DNA of 64,000 nucleotides from Zanthoxylum bungeanum (GCA_019454045.1 SKCR01029090.1:62001-126000); one strand, 5' to 3'; numbered from the stretch's first letter, positions 24,220-36,117 are shown. Program-made: numbers and translations. The notes: a model not told the origin generated them from the letters alone.

Positions 24220-27200
24220 TGTAGGACACAGATGTTGGACGACGCTGTTTCGGGCTCGCGGCCCGGTGGGAGTACGGAGTAGCCCGCGGGGGACTAAACC
24301 GGAGAAATAACATGGAGTCGCCATCCGGTGTGAATCGGGACAAAGATTTAAGGCCGTACTCACCCCTCGCAATGGAAGACCTCAAACCATTGGGTTCCGA
24401 ATGGTCCCTTACTTATGCCACTTGTAATGATATGATTTGTGCAATAATTTAACCAAGCCTAAGGAACATATTTCCAAGAATATTCTACTTCTAAGTTCAC
24501 ATGCATGAAAGTAATCATCATAACGGCAAACATACGATATCACACAACAATCTCATGAACATGTTGAATCATCAAACATGAAAAATAAATAACAACCTAA
24601 ACATAAACATAAAGAAACACCTATTTCGGAAGGAGATAACAAGATCATGCATAGAGGAATGACATACTAATGGCTAAATCATGCTTGAGAAACAAGTAAC
24701 ATCCTAACGACCTAATCATGCTTGAACACAATCTTGCGAACACATCAAATAGATGAATGCGGAAATACAAATGGATGATAATAGCAGAAGTGTCAATAAT
24801 GGAATGGCATGGTTAATTACACAATGCAATAGAAATCACCCAAGAAGCAATCATGCATGAAATGTGATGAAAATGACTCAGTTCAGTGTATGTGCGTTCG
24901 TGTAGCGTTTGAAAACGCGTTCGAACGGTAAACAGAAGGTTCGCGTTCGTATAGCATTTGAGAACGCATTCGAACGGGACAAGACCTGATGAAACAAAAT
25001 GCATATATGTTCGAGTAGCGTTCGTAAACGCGTTCGAACGGGAAACAGAAGGTTCGCGTTCATGTAGCGTTTGATAACGTATTCGAACGGGACAAGACCT
25101 GATAAAACAAAATGCATATGCGTTCGAGTAGCGTTCGTAAACGCATTCGAACTGGAAACAGAAGGTTTGCATTCATGTAGCATTTGATAATGCATTCGAA
25201 TGGGACAAGACCTGATGAAATAAAATGCATGCGCGTTCGAGTAGCGTTCGTAAATGCGTTCGAACGGGAAACAGAAGGTTCGGGTTCGTGTAGAGTTCAA
25301 GAATGCGTTCGAACGGGACATGACCTGATGCAAGATAGATGACGCAAACACATACACAGATGCACAATATAGGACCCCATGTGCCCGATTGAACTCATTC
25401 CCATTCAATCGGGTGTACCTCGTCTGACGCGGAAAAACATCATGGTAACGGTAGCCTTTAGGCATTTTCCCTCGAATGGAGGACCTTGAATCCACCCTAG
25501 TTAGCCCATGCGCACTAGAATGTAATACATGCGTAAATAGAGCAATGATATACAAAAGGTAAATGACATAACAAAAGGCGCGACAAAACATCGTGGTAAA
25601 TGTAGCCTTTTAGGCATTTTCCCTCGAATAGATGACCTTTAATCCACCATAGTTAGCCCATGCGCATTACATCATAATGCATAAAAATGAATGAGACAAT
25701 AATGTGGACTTCCGTATATCCGATTAAACGTATCTCACATTCAATCAAACACACTTTGTCCGGCGCGGTAAAGTATTGTCGTAAAGGTAGCCCTTTGGAC
25801 TTTTCTCCCCTCAAATTGAGAACCTTTAGACTAACATACTAAGCCCATGCGCATTACATTACAATGCATATAAAATAAAGACAACAATGTAGGACTTCGT
25901 ATACTCGATTGAACATATCTCACGTCCAACCAAACATATTTCGTCCGGCGCGGCGAAGTATTGTCGTAAAGGTAACCTTTTGGACTTTTCTCCATTCAAA
26001 TAGAGAACCTTTAGACCAACATACTAAGCCCATGCGCATTATATCATCAATACACATACAAATAATCGTACGAAAATTAAATGGCGGAATAATAAAATAT
26101 GAATAGTAAACGAACAAGATACAAAAGCAAAGTGAAACATGTGCCATTTGCTCAAGTGGTACGTGGAGTTGTATCCCAAGTACAGACCGCACTACCGTCC
26201 ATTCGGATTCGGCTCCGGAATTTACGTCTGGGTTTTCATCCTATATACCACAAGAGACGACACATTTTCCCATTCATTCAAATGCCACAACATGCATCCA
26301 CAAACGACTCTCATGCGAAGAAAATAAATAAAACAATCAAGAGATGAATAAAAATGAATAATAGAAGTTCCCTCAGGTCTAACCTCTTAGGTTGTCTCTC
26401 GAAAGTGCATTACACGGCCGTTGGAAGGGTTGATGCTCCTCAAATCCTTCGGTTCACTAGTCCACTGCTCATGTTCGCTGCTTCACTGTTTTGAGCTGAC
26501 GTTTCCTCTATTTAGCTGTTGTTTCCACTGTATTCTGGTCACAATATTGGCTTACTAGTTTTCGGTAAATAAGGGACTGTTTTTGGGTGTTTGGGCTGCT
26601 GTTTGGGGGTGTATTTTCGGTCACTGCAGTGCAGTTTCAGGGGTGATTTTCAGAGAATGGGGGGCTGCGATTTGGGGACTGTTTTGGTGATGTAAAGGGG
26701 AGTGTTTTCGGTGATGGTGGAGCAGGGTAGGAGAGAAAATTATTTGATTGTCGCTTCTTGTCTTAGGCGTGAATGCTAGGAGAGTTTTGGGTGCTAATGC
26801 TTTGCAGAATTTTCTGTGATTTGTATGTATGTGTTAGGGGTTCTAAGGTTGGATTTGTGTTTCTTTTATAGGCAAAGGCTAGGGTTTATAAGGTTTGAAT
26901 AGGAATGGATCAAGTAATTATGGGGGGAAATATTTTGATTAGTGTCTCACAAGGAAACATCTTCTTAACTTAGGGAGGAGATTTGGTTTGATTGGGAAGG
27001 TCATATATTTAATTTGTTTATTTAGGTATGTGAATTATTTAGATTGGGATGTGTTTTATTTAATTTAGGAAGGATATTATTTTAATTTGTGACATGTTTT
27101 AAATGTTTTAATTATTTTTGGGTGGGTTTTGGTGGGCTAATTGGCCTTGGGCGTGAGGCTAGCAACAAAACCAGAAGTACCGACACCGTTCGAACGCCGA

Positions 27201-27421
27201 TTCGAACGCTGCACGAACGCCCACAATATGCTTGACGTTCGAACGTGTTCACGAACGCAGCACGAACGAAAATAGTGAACATGTGAATTGAATCCAATGA
27301 CATACTTATTCTGAATTTCCCCTTCCGACATTCATTTCCCGTAATTTCCCCAACCTTAAAGAGTAGTGCCTCCGTACGAGACTCATCATCGGGACTTATA
27401 TGTAAAAATACAGTGCCTACA
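24220..27421 (-). repeat. T2 5' LTR
   Basis: On the plus strand starts TGTAGGACACAG and ends CCTACA (3,202 bp). Includes the reversed palindrome array at about 24890-25330, and the undisturbed target GAAAC at 24614 that Copia-A hit in the sister LTR. Confidence 0.9.
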
Positions 27422-28935
27422 CCTATTCTCCACGCCACTCTCCACTCACGTCTCTAGCTCCACTCACGTCCCTTGCTCCAATCACGAATCATGCACACGT
27501 GAAACTGACTAAGCCTTCAACATTCCACATGCCTCTCTCGTTCAAATCATCAAGCAGCCAACAACACCGCCCATTAATCAACCACCATCACGCAGCCCTT
27601 CAAGCCACGCAACAATCATTCAAAACAAACAAATAACCCTTCCACGAACTAGCACATTCACGCCCAAAATAGTCCGTCAAACAGCCCTCCATCACCAAAA
27701 CCTGCAGTTCTGAAACCCCCATCAATCACCGAAAATCACAGCCCTGAAACCCCCCTCAATCACCAAAAATCACAGCCCCATAAACACACCCAAACAACCG
27801 CAAAACAGTAGCCCTGAAACCCCTCAAATTACCGTAAAATACAGCCCCAAACTGTACCCTTAAGTCACCAAAAACAGCCCCCAAAAACCCCCCATGCATT
27901 ACCGTAAAAACTGCAATCAAAACATTCCCCAAACCACCGAAAATAGTCCCCAAAACAGCCCCAAATTACCGCAAACAGTAAGCAAAAACAACGACCATAA
28001 ACAGCAGCAAAAATAGAGAAAACAGCAGCCCAAAGCAGTGAAGCAACGAAGGAAAATATTGAACCAGTGAACCGGAGGAGTTGCGGAGCATTAACCCTTC
28101 CGACGGCCACATAACGCACTTCCAAGAGGTGACTTAAAAGGTAAGACCTGAGGGCACCCTTTTATTTACTCTCGTTCATCTTTTTCAATTATTTATTAGT
28201 ATTTCTTCGCATTCATATTGTTGGTTCATGTATGTTATTGTTGTTGGATGGATGATTTTGTTCTATCTCTCGTGGTATATCGGATGGGAACCCAAATGTA
28301 AATTCCGTAGCCGAATCCGAATGGACGGTAGTGCGGTCTGAACTTGGGATACAACTCTACGTACTACTTGAGAAACACACATATTTCGTTTTTATCTAAT
28401 CTTGTGTTTATCCATGGTTCATTAGAAATAGCACGTTATCTTCATGCATGATTTAGTTATTTCTTCTGTGTTAGGAACTTAATTTTATCTCTTCAATGTT
28501 TATGTTTAGACAATTATTATTTATTCATATTTCCGCATTTATCAACTTAATTTGTTCATGAGATTGCGTGCTTGCTTTTATTTTATTTACTTCTATGCAT
28601 GCAAACTTAGATGTAGGTTTTACTCATATGTATGCCAACTTAGATATAGGTTGTATGCAAACTTAGACATAGGTTATTCTTACATGTGTATGTTGCGTAG
28701 ACTTGGTTATATTATTGCGTGAATCCGTTTATTACAAGTGGCATAAGTAAGGGACCATTCTGAACCCAATGGTTTGAGGTCTTCCCTTGCGAGGGGTGAG
28801 TGTGGCCTTAAATCATTTCACAATTCACACTGGGTGGCGACTCCATTATTCTTCGATTTAGTCCCCCGCGGGCTACTCCGTACTCCCGACCGGGCCGCGA
28901 GCCTGGAACAGCGTCACCGATTTCTATGTCCTACA
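27422..28935 (+). repeat. T3: partial LTR of a third family member
   Basis: Plus-strand LTR related to that of T1, from a C/A-rich stretch through GGTAGTGCGGTCTG-type and CACTGGGTGGCGACTCC segments to the end CCTACA at 28935. The first ~600 bp are missing, as expected if T2 inserted into it. The flank from 28936 is Copia-B coding sequence, so T3 interrupts Copia-B. Whether T3 is a solo LTR or the right end of a full element cannot be told here. Confidence 0.8.
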
Positions 28936-29510
28936 CTAGCCGATATCGATATGATCCAGGTAATGATCATTGGACAGCCGTGAAATATATTCTGAAATAT
29001 CTTAAGGGTACTAAGGATAAGTTTTCGATATATGGAGAAAATGAGCTACAAGTTAAGGATTATACAGACTCTGACTTCCGGGGAGATCTAGATGATAGAA
29101 AGTCTACATTCAGATACATATTTACCCTTAATGGTGGTGCGGTTAGTTGGCGATGTTCAAAGCAAGGCTCAACAGCTGATTCCACCACTGAGGCGAAATT
29201 TATAGTGGCTTCAAAAGCTGCTAAAGAAGTTGTTTGGATTAGAAATTTTATCACAGAACTTAGCGTTGTGCCTAGTATTACGGATTCGATCCCACTGTAA
29301 TGTGATAATAGTGGAGCCATTGTGCAGGCTAAGGAGCAGAGGGCGCATTCCAAGTCTAAACACGTGGAAAGGAAATAGCGCATAATTAGAGAGATTACTG
29401 AACGAAAAGACAGAGTGGTCTTGAAGGTTCAAGGACTAGACAACATAGTAGACCCACTTACTAAGACCTTACCTCTTAAGTTATTCGATAAACATGTGGA
29501 GAAGATGTGA
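28936..29510 (+). pseudogene. Copia-B RNase H remnant
   Basis: Reads SRYRYDPGNDHW then AVKYILKYLKGT, followed by the Copia RNase H domain: YTDSDFRGDLDDRKST, GGAVSWRCSKQGSTADSTTEA and, after an in-frame TAA at 29298, CDNSGAIVQAKEQRAHSKS. The acidic residues of the RNase H active site (TDSD, TEA, CDNS) are still visible. Further stops follow, and the frame ends near 29510 with HVEKM. RNase H degrades the RNA strand during cDNA synthesis. The upstream part was separated by the T3 insertion and lies off-window. Confidence 0.88.
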
Positions 29511-29553
29511 CTGCGGTACCATTCAGATTGGCACTAAACAAATGAGAGTTTAT

Positions 29554-31392
29554 TGGAGTTGGTGTTTGGAGCACCAATTCGAATAATATATTGTACATTT
29601 TATTATTTATTAATAAAGTAACTATATATGCATTTTGTACATTATTAATGGTATTGTCATTATGCATATTAGATTGATGTATAAATATGCTAAGAATGAC
29701 ATCAACCTTAGAATAGTCTTTTAGTTATACTAGACACTAGGTGGCCGACATTGGAATAGTATTACTATTATAAACTATTCTTAAGGAAAATATTCATAGT
29801 CGTTGGTTTTGGAATACAATCGAATTCCTATAACCTATAAGACTAACACATATTGTATATTGGAATTGGAGATCCAATGGTTTAACTTGATGGACCATAA
29901 GCTTTGGAAGCTCTTATAGACATGTGGGTATTGGTTAGACCGAATACTGAATGACTCACAGATAATTCCTAATAGTTGGAAGTACACACCATTGTCAATA
30001 GGAATCTCCTAGAGTCGAGTAACATATGTAATCCTTTGACTATAGGATATCATTGATTTTATATGAGATCTTCCACACTTTGATGTCATGTATGTCAAAA
30101 ATATTTCATGGTTTGGCCTTTAGATGTTCGTTGGGTTTGGACAGATACACTCATTAATCAAGTGGGAATCAAGATAGGATTGTCGGCCTTTATGTGTACC
30201 ATAAGGGGTTTAGGTATCCATGTAAGTAAGTCATGATACTTAAAACTTTGGCCAAATTCGATCATCTAGGGTGGATCACATATATCAAAAATGATTTCTG
30301 ATCAGTTGTAAAAAATCGTGGACATGTCGACATGAGATATGCGCCTCGAAAACTTGACGGTGTATTTTATGTTTCCTAAGCACAACTCGGACAGCCTACG
30401 ACAGAAGGATTGATAAACATATATAATTACCTCGACTTGTATAGTTCAGAAAGGTCGTTCGTGTTCTTCGTGAATTCAGAGGTGACCGAATTGCGTACAT
30501 ATTAGCTAGGCTTATATGACAAATGTGTCTGAACTTAGAGAGTCCCAATATGAATTGTACTCGTTGAGCACTTGGGTAGCCGATTAATTTTAATAAAAGA
30601 TCATATTCAATATTATAATTATCAACTAAGATAATCAAGTGTTATTGGATAAAATTGATTATTTATTTTGACTTAATTGGATTAATTCAATAATTACACA
30701 ATGGATAAATTGTAAATTCATAAATATCTCTACCATTTGAGGATATTTTGGTAATTCTAAATATGTAATTATAGGTATTTTTGACTTGATTTAATTGGAT
30801 TAAATCAAAGTGGAAGACATGTAACTAATCCATTAATTATGCTTTATCTTGATTTAATTAGATTAAATCAAAGTGGTAGACAAATGTGATTAGTCACACC
30901 TAATTATACATATTTGGACAAATTAGATTAAGCCCACATAAAAGTTGATTAGAACTTTTATTAATTAAAAATTGCATAAGTTTTGCTTGAGCAATGTTTT
31001 AATTAAGCTTGTGAAAGCTAAATATAAGTAATTCTTGGAGAAATTAGCCTAAGTTAGAGAACTGTTTTGAGAAGCTTTGGAAGTTCTCTACAATATTTCA
31101 TCTAGGAGAAATCAAGATTGGATCTTAGAGTGAAGCTTGCTAGCATTGGAATCAAGATTGGATCTTGGACTCAAGCTTGCAAACCTTGGAAGTTCTCCAA
31201 CCATTTTCAAAAAAGGAGATTGAGATTGGATCTTTATATCAAGCTTACTAGGTAATGTTTGATCTCCTCCTAAGTTATGCTCTTCATTAGTGAGTTTTCG
31301 TTAGTGAGATATACAGTGATGAATTATGTATTGGATGGATGACTACATAACTTAAAGTTGAAATAAGGCTAATGAATTGTGTTAGAATGCTT
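29554..31392 (+). repeat. Copia-B 3' LTR (start approximate, interrupted by E3)
   Basis: AT-rich sequence after the RNase H remnant and a weak purine tract (about 29540-29553). It contains perfect hairpins with 3-base spacers at 30673-30685 (TGG), 30786-30808 (TGG, stem 10), 30849-30871 (TAG, stem 10), 31114-31126 and 31154-31166 (both TGG). The style matches Copia-A read in its own orientation. E3 cuts in at 31392; the remainder probably resumes at 39837. The exact LTR ends were not identified. Confidence 0.55.
31388..31392. other. E3 target site duplication, left copy
   Basis: TGCTT before the LTR start; repeated at 39832-39836 after the 3' LTR. In the duplicated copy the corresponding bases read TGTTT. 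Confidence 0.88.
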
Positions 31393-32093
31393 TGTACGGG
31401 CCAAATTTGGTCCAAGGGTAATTTTGACCTTTTGGTTCGGGCCCAATACGAAATGCACCCAAGCTCCTAACATGGATCCAGGCCCAAATTGCTACCTCAA
31501 AACCACACACTAGAGGAAGCCCCAAGGTTTAATGTATATAGAGGCCCAGAGATTCACAAGCCCAGGCCCAATGAGATACCACATGCCTGAACCACAATCA
31601 AGGCTCACCCCACGCCAATCCACGTAACACCCAGACTCATAAACACCACCCAGCCATTTTTCAGTCTTTAACGAGCAGACATAATTACCCATTCATGACA
31701 CGACCATTACCAACACACAAAACGTGTACATCAATTAAATGCATTCATGAGTCTAACCTCAAATAGCTTATAAAAGAAACCGAAGTCTAGAAGGAAATGG
31801 GGGAAGCTTTACTACTCCCAACTCAGTAATATCCTCTCCGTAGCTCTCAGTACCTCCCACCTACCGCCCTCACGGCAACTCACAGAGATCAAGGTAATAC
31901 CTGACCTTGCTCTTCTTTCTACGGTATTAGCATCTCATTTCCATCACTGACTTGGGCGTCGGAGTGCCTACGGTACCCACCACACCGGTGGGTAGTATCT
32001 CCACGCTCACCCTACCTTCTTTGTTTTGCAGGATCACTAGTGCCCTTCTACGAAATCTCGATTGTAGACCTCGGGTGAAAACCCGCGTCTACA
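31393..32093 (+). repeat. E3 5' LTR, copy 1
   Basis: TGTACGGGCCAAATTTGGTC to GCGTCTACA. TATA-like CTTATAAAAG at 31768-31777. Its tandem-duplicated copy is 32935-33635. Confidence 0.92.
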
Positions 32094-32096
32094 GTT

Positions 32097-32113
32097 TGGC
32101 GCCCACCGTGGGG
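32097..32113 (+). other. E3 primer binding site
   Basis: TGGCGCCCACCGTGGGG starts 3 bases after the LTR; duplicated at 33639-33655. The same sequence is in E4 at 53854-53870 in reverse. The tRNA was not assigned. Confidence 0.85.
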
Positions 32114-32934
32114 CCCTGGCGATTCATAGCATGCAAGGATCTATCCATCTACAATCCTTCCAAACACCCCTACTCGTATGGTATCACACAACGAGCAAAC
32201 ACTGTATCTTATGATCACTTAATGAGCCATCCTCCAAGAACAATTACATACATCAGGATTATCATCTGGCCCATCTGCTCCAATCGATATATATAAACCA
32301 TCATTTGAACCATTCTACACACTTCCTCCTGTCGACATGGGAATACCCCCATAATCCCCAGCATACCCAATCAACCAAGAAATATTCTCTATAATTGGCA
32401 TCTATTCGAGACTTCTTGGGGCGGTTACCATATACTCTAGATGGCATAGATAGAATGCCATTCCTTAGATTAAGCCCACATAAAAGTTGATTAGAACTTT
32501 TATTAATTAAAAATTGCATAAGTTTTGCTTGAGCAATGTTTTAATTAAGCTTGTGAAAGCTAAATATAAGTAATTCTTGGAGAAATTAGCCTAAGTTAGA
32601 GAACTGTTTTGAGAAGCTTTGGAAGTTCTCTACAATATTTCATCTAGGAGAAATCAAGATTGGATCTTAGAGTGAAGCTTGCTAGCATTGGAATCAAGAT
32701 TGGATCTTGGACTCAAGCTTGCAAACCTTGGAAGTTCTCCAACCATTTTCAAAAAAGGAGAATGAGATTGGATCTTTATATCAAGCTTACTAGGTAATGT
32801 TTGATCTCCTCCTAAGTTATGCTCTTCATTAGTGAGTTTTCGTTAGTGAGATATACAGTGATGAATTATGTATTGGATGGATGACTACATAACTTAAAGT
32901 TGAAATAAGGCTAATGAATTGTGTTAGAATGTTT

Positions 32935-33635
32935 TGTACGGGCCAAATTTGGTCCAAGGGTAATTTTGACCTTTTGGTTCGGGCCCAATACGAAATGCAC
33001 CCAAGCTCCTAACATGGATCCAGGCCCAAATTGCTACCTCAAAACCACACACTAGAGGAAGCCCCAAGGTTTAATGTATATAGAGGCCCAGAGATTCACA
33101 AGCCCAGGCCCAATGAGATACCACATGCCTGAACCACAATCAAGGCTCACCCCACGCCAATCCACGTAACACCCAGACTCATAAACACCACCCAGCCATT
33201 TTTCAGTCTTTAACGAGCAGACATAATTACCCATTCATGACACGACCATTACCAACACACAAAACGTGTACATCAATTAAATGCATTCATGAGTCTAACC
33301 TCAAATAGCTTATAAAAGAAACCGAAGTCTAGAAGGAAATGGGGGAAGCTTTACTACTCCCAACTCAGTAATATCCTCTCCGTAGCTCTCAGTACCTCCC
33401 ACCTACCGCCCTCACGGCAACTCACAGAGATCAAGGTAATACCTGACCTTGCTCTTCTTTCTACGGTATTAGCATCTCATTTCCATCACTGACTTGGGCG
33501 TCGGAGTGCCTACGGTACCCACCACACCGGTGGGTAGTATCTCCACGCTCACCCTACCTTCTTTGTTTTGCAGGATCACTAGTGCCCTTCTACGAAATCT
33601 CGATTGTAGACCTCGGGTGAAAACCCGCGTCTACA
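32935..33635 (+). repeat. E3 5' LTR, duplicated copy
   Basis: Same 701 bp as copy 1, within the 1.54-kb tandem duplication. It makes E3 appear to have two successive 5' ends. Confidence 0.92.
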
Positions 33636-34007
33636 GTTTGGCGCCCACCGTGGGGCCCTGGCGATTCATAGCATGCAAGGATCTATCCATCTACAATCCT
33701 TCCAAACACCCCTACTCGTATGGTATCACACAACGAGCAAACACTGTATCTTTGATCACTTAATGAGCCATCCTCCAAGAACAATTACATACATCAGGAT
33801 TATCATCTGGCCCATCTGCTCCAATCGATATATATAAACCATCATTTGAACCATTCTACACACTTCCTCCTGTCGACATGGGAATACCCCCATAATCCCC
33901 AGCATACCCAATCAACCAAGAAATATTCTCTATAATTGGCATCTATTCGAGACTTCTTGGGGCGGTTACCATATACTCTAGATGGCATAGATAGAATGCC
34001 ATTCCTT

Positions 34008-34790
34008 TCAGACTACGTAAGAGGATTGTCATCACTTCCAGACTATATGAAAGAAGTGTTATCTTCTTCAGACGACGTTAAGAGGATTCCCATCTCCTCC
34101 AGAAGACATTAATGGATTCTCATCAATTTTAGACTTCATTCGACCAGAGTCTCATAGACTTACATCAGGAACAAGACGCGTCCCTTCAATGCAATCATTT
34201 TCCTTACCATTCACCCCATATGATGAAGCGATGTACTTGGCATAAGAAGATTGTCCCAGTCGATCTTACCCGAGTGAAGAGTTGGCGAAGACATCCCGGT
34301 CAACATTACCAGGTATGGCTTGCATTTTTTAAGAATCTCTCAGTCAACATTAGTAAGGCATTAGACTAGTTATGAGTGTCTCAATCGACATCAATACTTG
34401 GCTTGGGACTCGTAATAGATATCCTAGTAGGTATTATAATTTATAGTACGAGACATGTCATAGGTGTCCCAGTCGACACTACAATTTAAAACTAGGTAAT
34501 TGTTATGGATGGCACAGTCGACATTTGCAATGTTTGACATAAGACTTGTTAGGGATCTTCCACTCGACATCAGAATGTTGTTGAGGATGTCCCAATTGAC
34601 ATTACTATATATATAGCTTGTCACTTGCTTGAGATTCCATTCAACACCCCACACATCAAGGAAGAACTACTAGCCAAAGGTAGAAACACCATTCGACACT
34701 ACAATAATTTAGTCTCGGCTTAAGAGAAATGCTCCAAGTGAAGACACATCATGAAGGTACTACCCACCACGTGAGGAAGTAGACTCATTT
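34008..34790 (+). repeat. E3 interior with CAGTCGACATT-type repeats
   Basis: Irregular units of about 60-70 bp, each with a CCCAGTCGACATTA-like core (for example near 34310, 34390, 34450, 34510, 34600). They correspond to the reversed TAATGTCGACTGGG-type units of E4 (51760-52060). No coding sequence seen. Confidence 0.65.
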
Positions 34791-34904
34791 TAAAGAGAAT
34801 ACTCCACTTGAAGAAAGCTCCCCACCACGTGCTGCCCATAACCATGAGCAAGACAGCCCATCATGAACAACTGTGTCGTCTCAATATACGGACCGCCCCC
34901 ATCC

Positions 34905-35320
34905 ATCTTTCTCCGCTTTGAAAATGGATCATCATCATCACCCTCCACTCCAACACTATCATCATTTGCTACAGGAGACAGGTCTGGTGTACCATTTGGC
35001 TCCATTATATAAGACATCTGACCATACAAGCTGCCATCTCGACCAGTTAGGGATGAGACCTTGTCAGATCTTTCTTCTTGTACGGACATCATGGTACCAT
35101 TAGAATATCGATGGCTAGGCTGAGGTTTAGAATGATCATGTGTACCTTTGTAGATCATCTCTGTCATTTTTCCATCATGAGAACGTTCAAATAAGCTTTT
35201 TCACTTCACAGTTAGGATTAATACATTTGTAATAGCTGCGTGGGAATTCACTCCCTTTAACATGTTTCTGACCATATTTTTGCCAATTATATCCATCATC
35301 AGACGACATTGAACCCACAC
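34905..35320 (-). pseudogene. Captured WRKY transcription factor fragment (group I, N-terminal domain)
   Basis: Minus strand reads [20 protein letters not shown], then [16 protein letters not shown], a frameshift near 35190, then MTEMIYKGTHDHSKPQPS, a Ser-rich linker (NGTMMSVQEERSDKVSS) and DDDPFSKRRKMD. This is the N-terminal WRKY domain and inter-domain linker of a group I WRKY protein. The zinc ligands are present (C-x4-C, H-x-H). The signature is WQKYGQK instead of WRKYGQK. WRKY proteins bind W-boxes in DNA; this piece lacks the C-terminal domain and is broken. It runs opposite to E3, so it was picked up as DNA or RNA from a host gene. Confidence 0.88.
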
Positions 35321-35476
35321 CACATGCAAGGGACAAATGAATTCAACATGCCTAATGACTCGACCCATTCGCAAAAGCCATATTTGCATCTATCACAAAC
35401 AAACTCGCACGACTTATGAAACCATTTACTCTCTCTCCTCTTTCTTCTCTCAGAAGCAAATAGAAAAAAATTATAT

Positions 35477-35495
35477 TAGAGAGTAGGGGACAAAC
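35477..35495 (+). other. Internal copy of the family polypurine tract in E3
   Basis: GAGAGTAGGGGACAAAC occurs here mid-element, just upstream of captured plus-strand material. It is the same as the tract next to the E4 3' LTR (reverse of 46577-46593) and close to that of E3 itself (39115-39131). Confidence 0.6.
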
Positions 35496-35559
35496 ACATC
35501 CACTTACCCCCGCCAAATCCTAATCCCAATTTGTCTTACCCTGCTCCTATTGGCTACGG

Positions 35560-35880
35560 AGGATCGTCGATTCTGCCAGTGGTATGGAGATGGAAATATG
35601 GATGGTATCTATGCGTATGAAGATGGAAAATTAGAATCTTATGGGACATATGGCACGGATCCAAAGTCATCGAATTCAACCTTGTTTGATGATTATGGGT
35701 GATCAATCAGTTTTCCATATGGTAAGGGCTCGCGATCATCAGTAAGCGTTGATTCTAGTAAGATTGTGAAAGCAGTACCGAAGGCGAAGATCCAGCAGGG
35801 CGTGAAGAGTGGGATCCAGAAGTTTCGAGTCAATTTGTTGGCCAAAATGGGAGGCCAGAGCGCCATGGATGTGAGCAGCT
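35560..35880 (+). pseudogene. Captured unidentified coding fragment
   Basis: A plus-strand frame reads WYGDGNMDGIYAYEDGKLES, KSSNSTLFDDYG, a stop (TGA near 35700), then SISFPYGKGSRSSVSVDSSK and IVKAVPKAKIQQGVKSGIQ. The Gly/Tyr/Asp-rich then Ser-rich composition and the consistent frame suggest a host exon, but I do not recognise the gene. It lies directly before the HAL2-like piece and is separated from it by unrelated sequence. Confidence 0.45.
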
Positions 35881-35954
35881 CCTATTCAACTCGACAAGGA
35901 AAAAGTCCCACGCTGCATACAAATGAGTGTTTCACTCGACAAAACTCCATGCAT

Positions 35955-36117
35955 AGACAACTATCCTTCACCCTAAAGTCGAGTCTTCTATTTCCAAATC
36001 AGAAAGCAATATATCATAAAGAACTTGAAGCTGCAGCAGACGTTGTGGAGAGAGCTTGTCGGCCTAGCATAGACGTGAAGAAATCTCTATTCACAAGCGA
36101 AGGCGGGGTTCTTGACA
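35955..36117 (+). pseudogene. Captured HAL2/SAL-like bisphosphate nucleotidase fragment
   Basis: Plus-strand reading: LLFPNQKAIYHKELEAAADV, VERACRPSIDVKKSLFTSEG, GVLDT. This matches the start of the mature part of plant 3'(2'),5'-bisphosphate nucleotidase-like (HAL2/SAL family) proteins, where a YHKELE..A.DVVERAC..C.DVK.SLF block precedes the catalytic core. None of the metal-binding motifs is included, so only an N-terminal exon piece was captured. The frame continues to 36264 in sequence I cannot assign. Confidence 0.7.

Larger units (their letters stand above)
16946..27421 (-). mobile_element. T2: non-autonomous Gypsy-like (TR-GAG type) element, 3' LTR interrupted
   Basis: Relative of T1 in reverse. 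From right to left: 5' LTR 27421-24220, primer binding site, leader, gag pseudogene, minisatellites, polypurine tract, and 3' LTR 19841-16946, broken off by Copia-A. About 394 bp of the 3' LTR must lie left of Copia-A, outside the window. The interior (19842-24219) has no pol. The element lies in the T3 LTR; the right flank begins CCTAT after 27421. Confidence 0.88.
30923..34007. repeat. 1.54-kb tandem duplication across the E3 5' junction
   Basis: 30923-32464 is repeated head to tail at 32465-34007 with offset 1,542 (1,541 after a one-base loss near 33751). The unit joins 470 bp of Copia-B flank, the whole E3 5' LTR, its primer binding site and about 370 bp of leader. By eye I see only three differences (near 31217, 31390 and 32209 in copy 1). 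Because it spans the junction, it arose after E3 inserted. Confidence 0.92.

Noticed and set aside
29060..29432. Minus-strand frames
   Set aside because: Shadows of the Copia-B RNase H remnant.
31510..31692. 60-codon minus frame present three times (31510, 33052, 39249)
   Set aside because: It lies inside the E3 LTR and is repeated only because the LTR is; there is no start context or domain.
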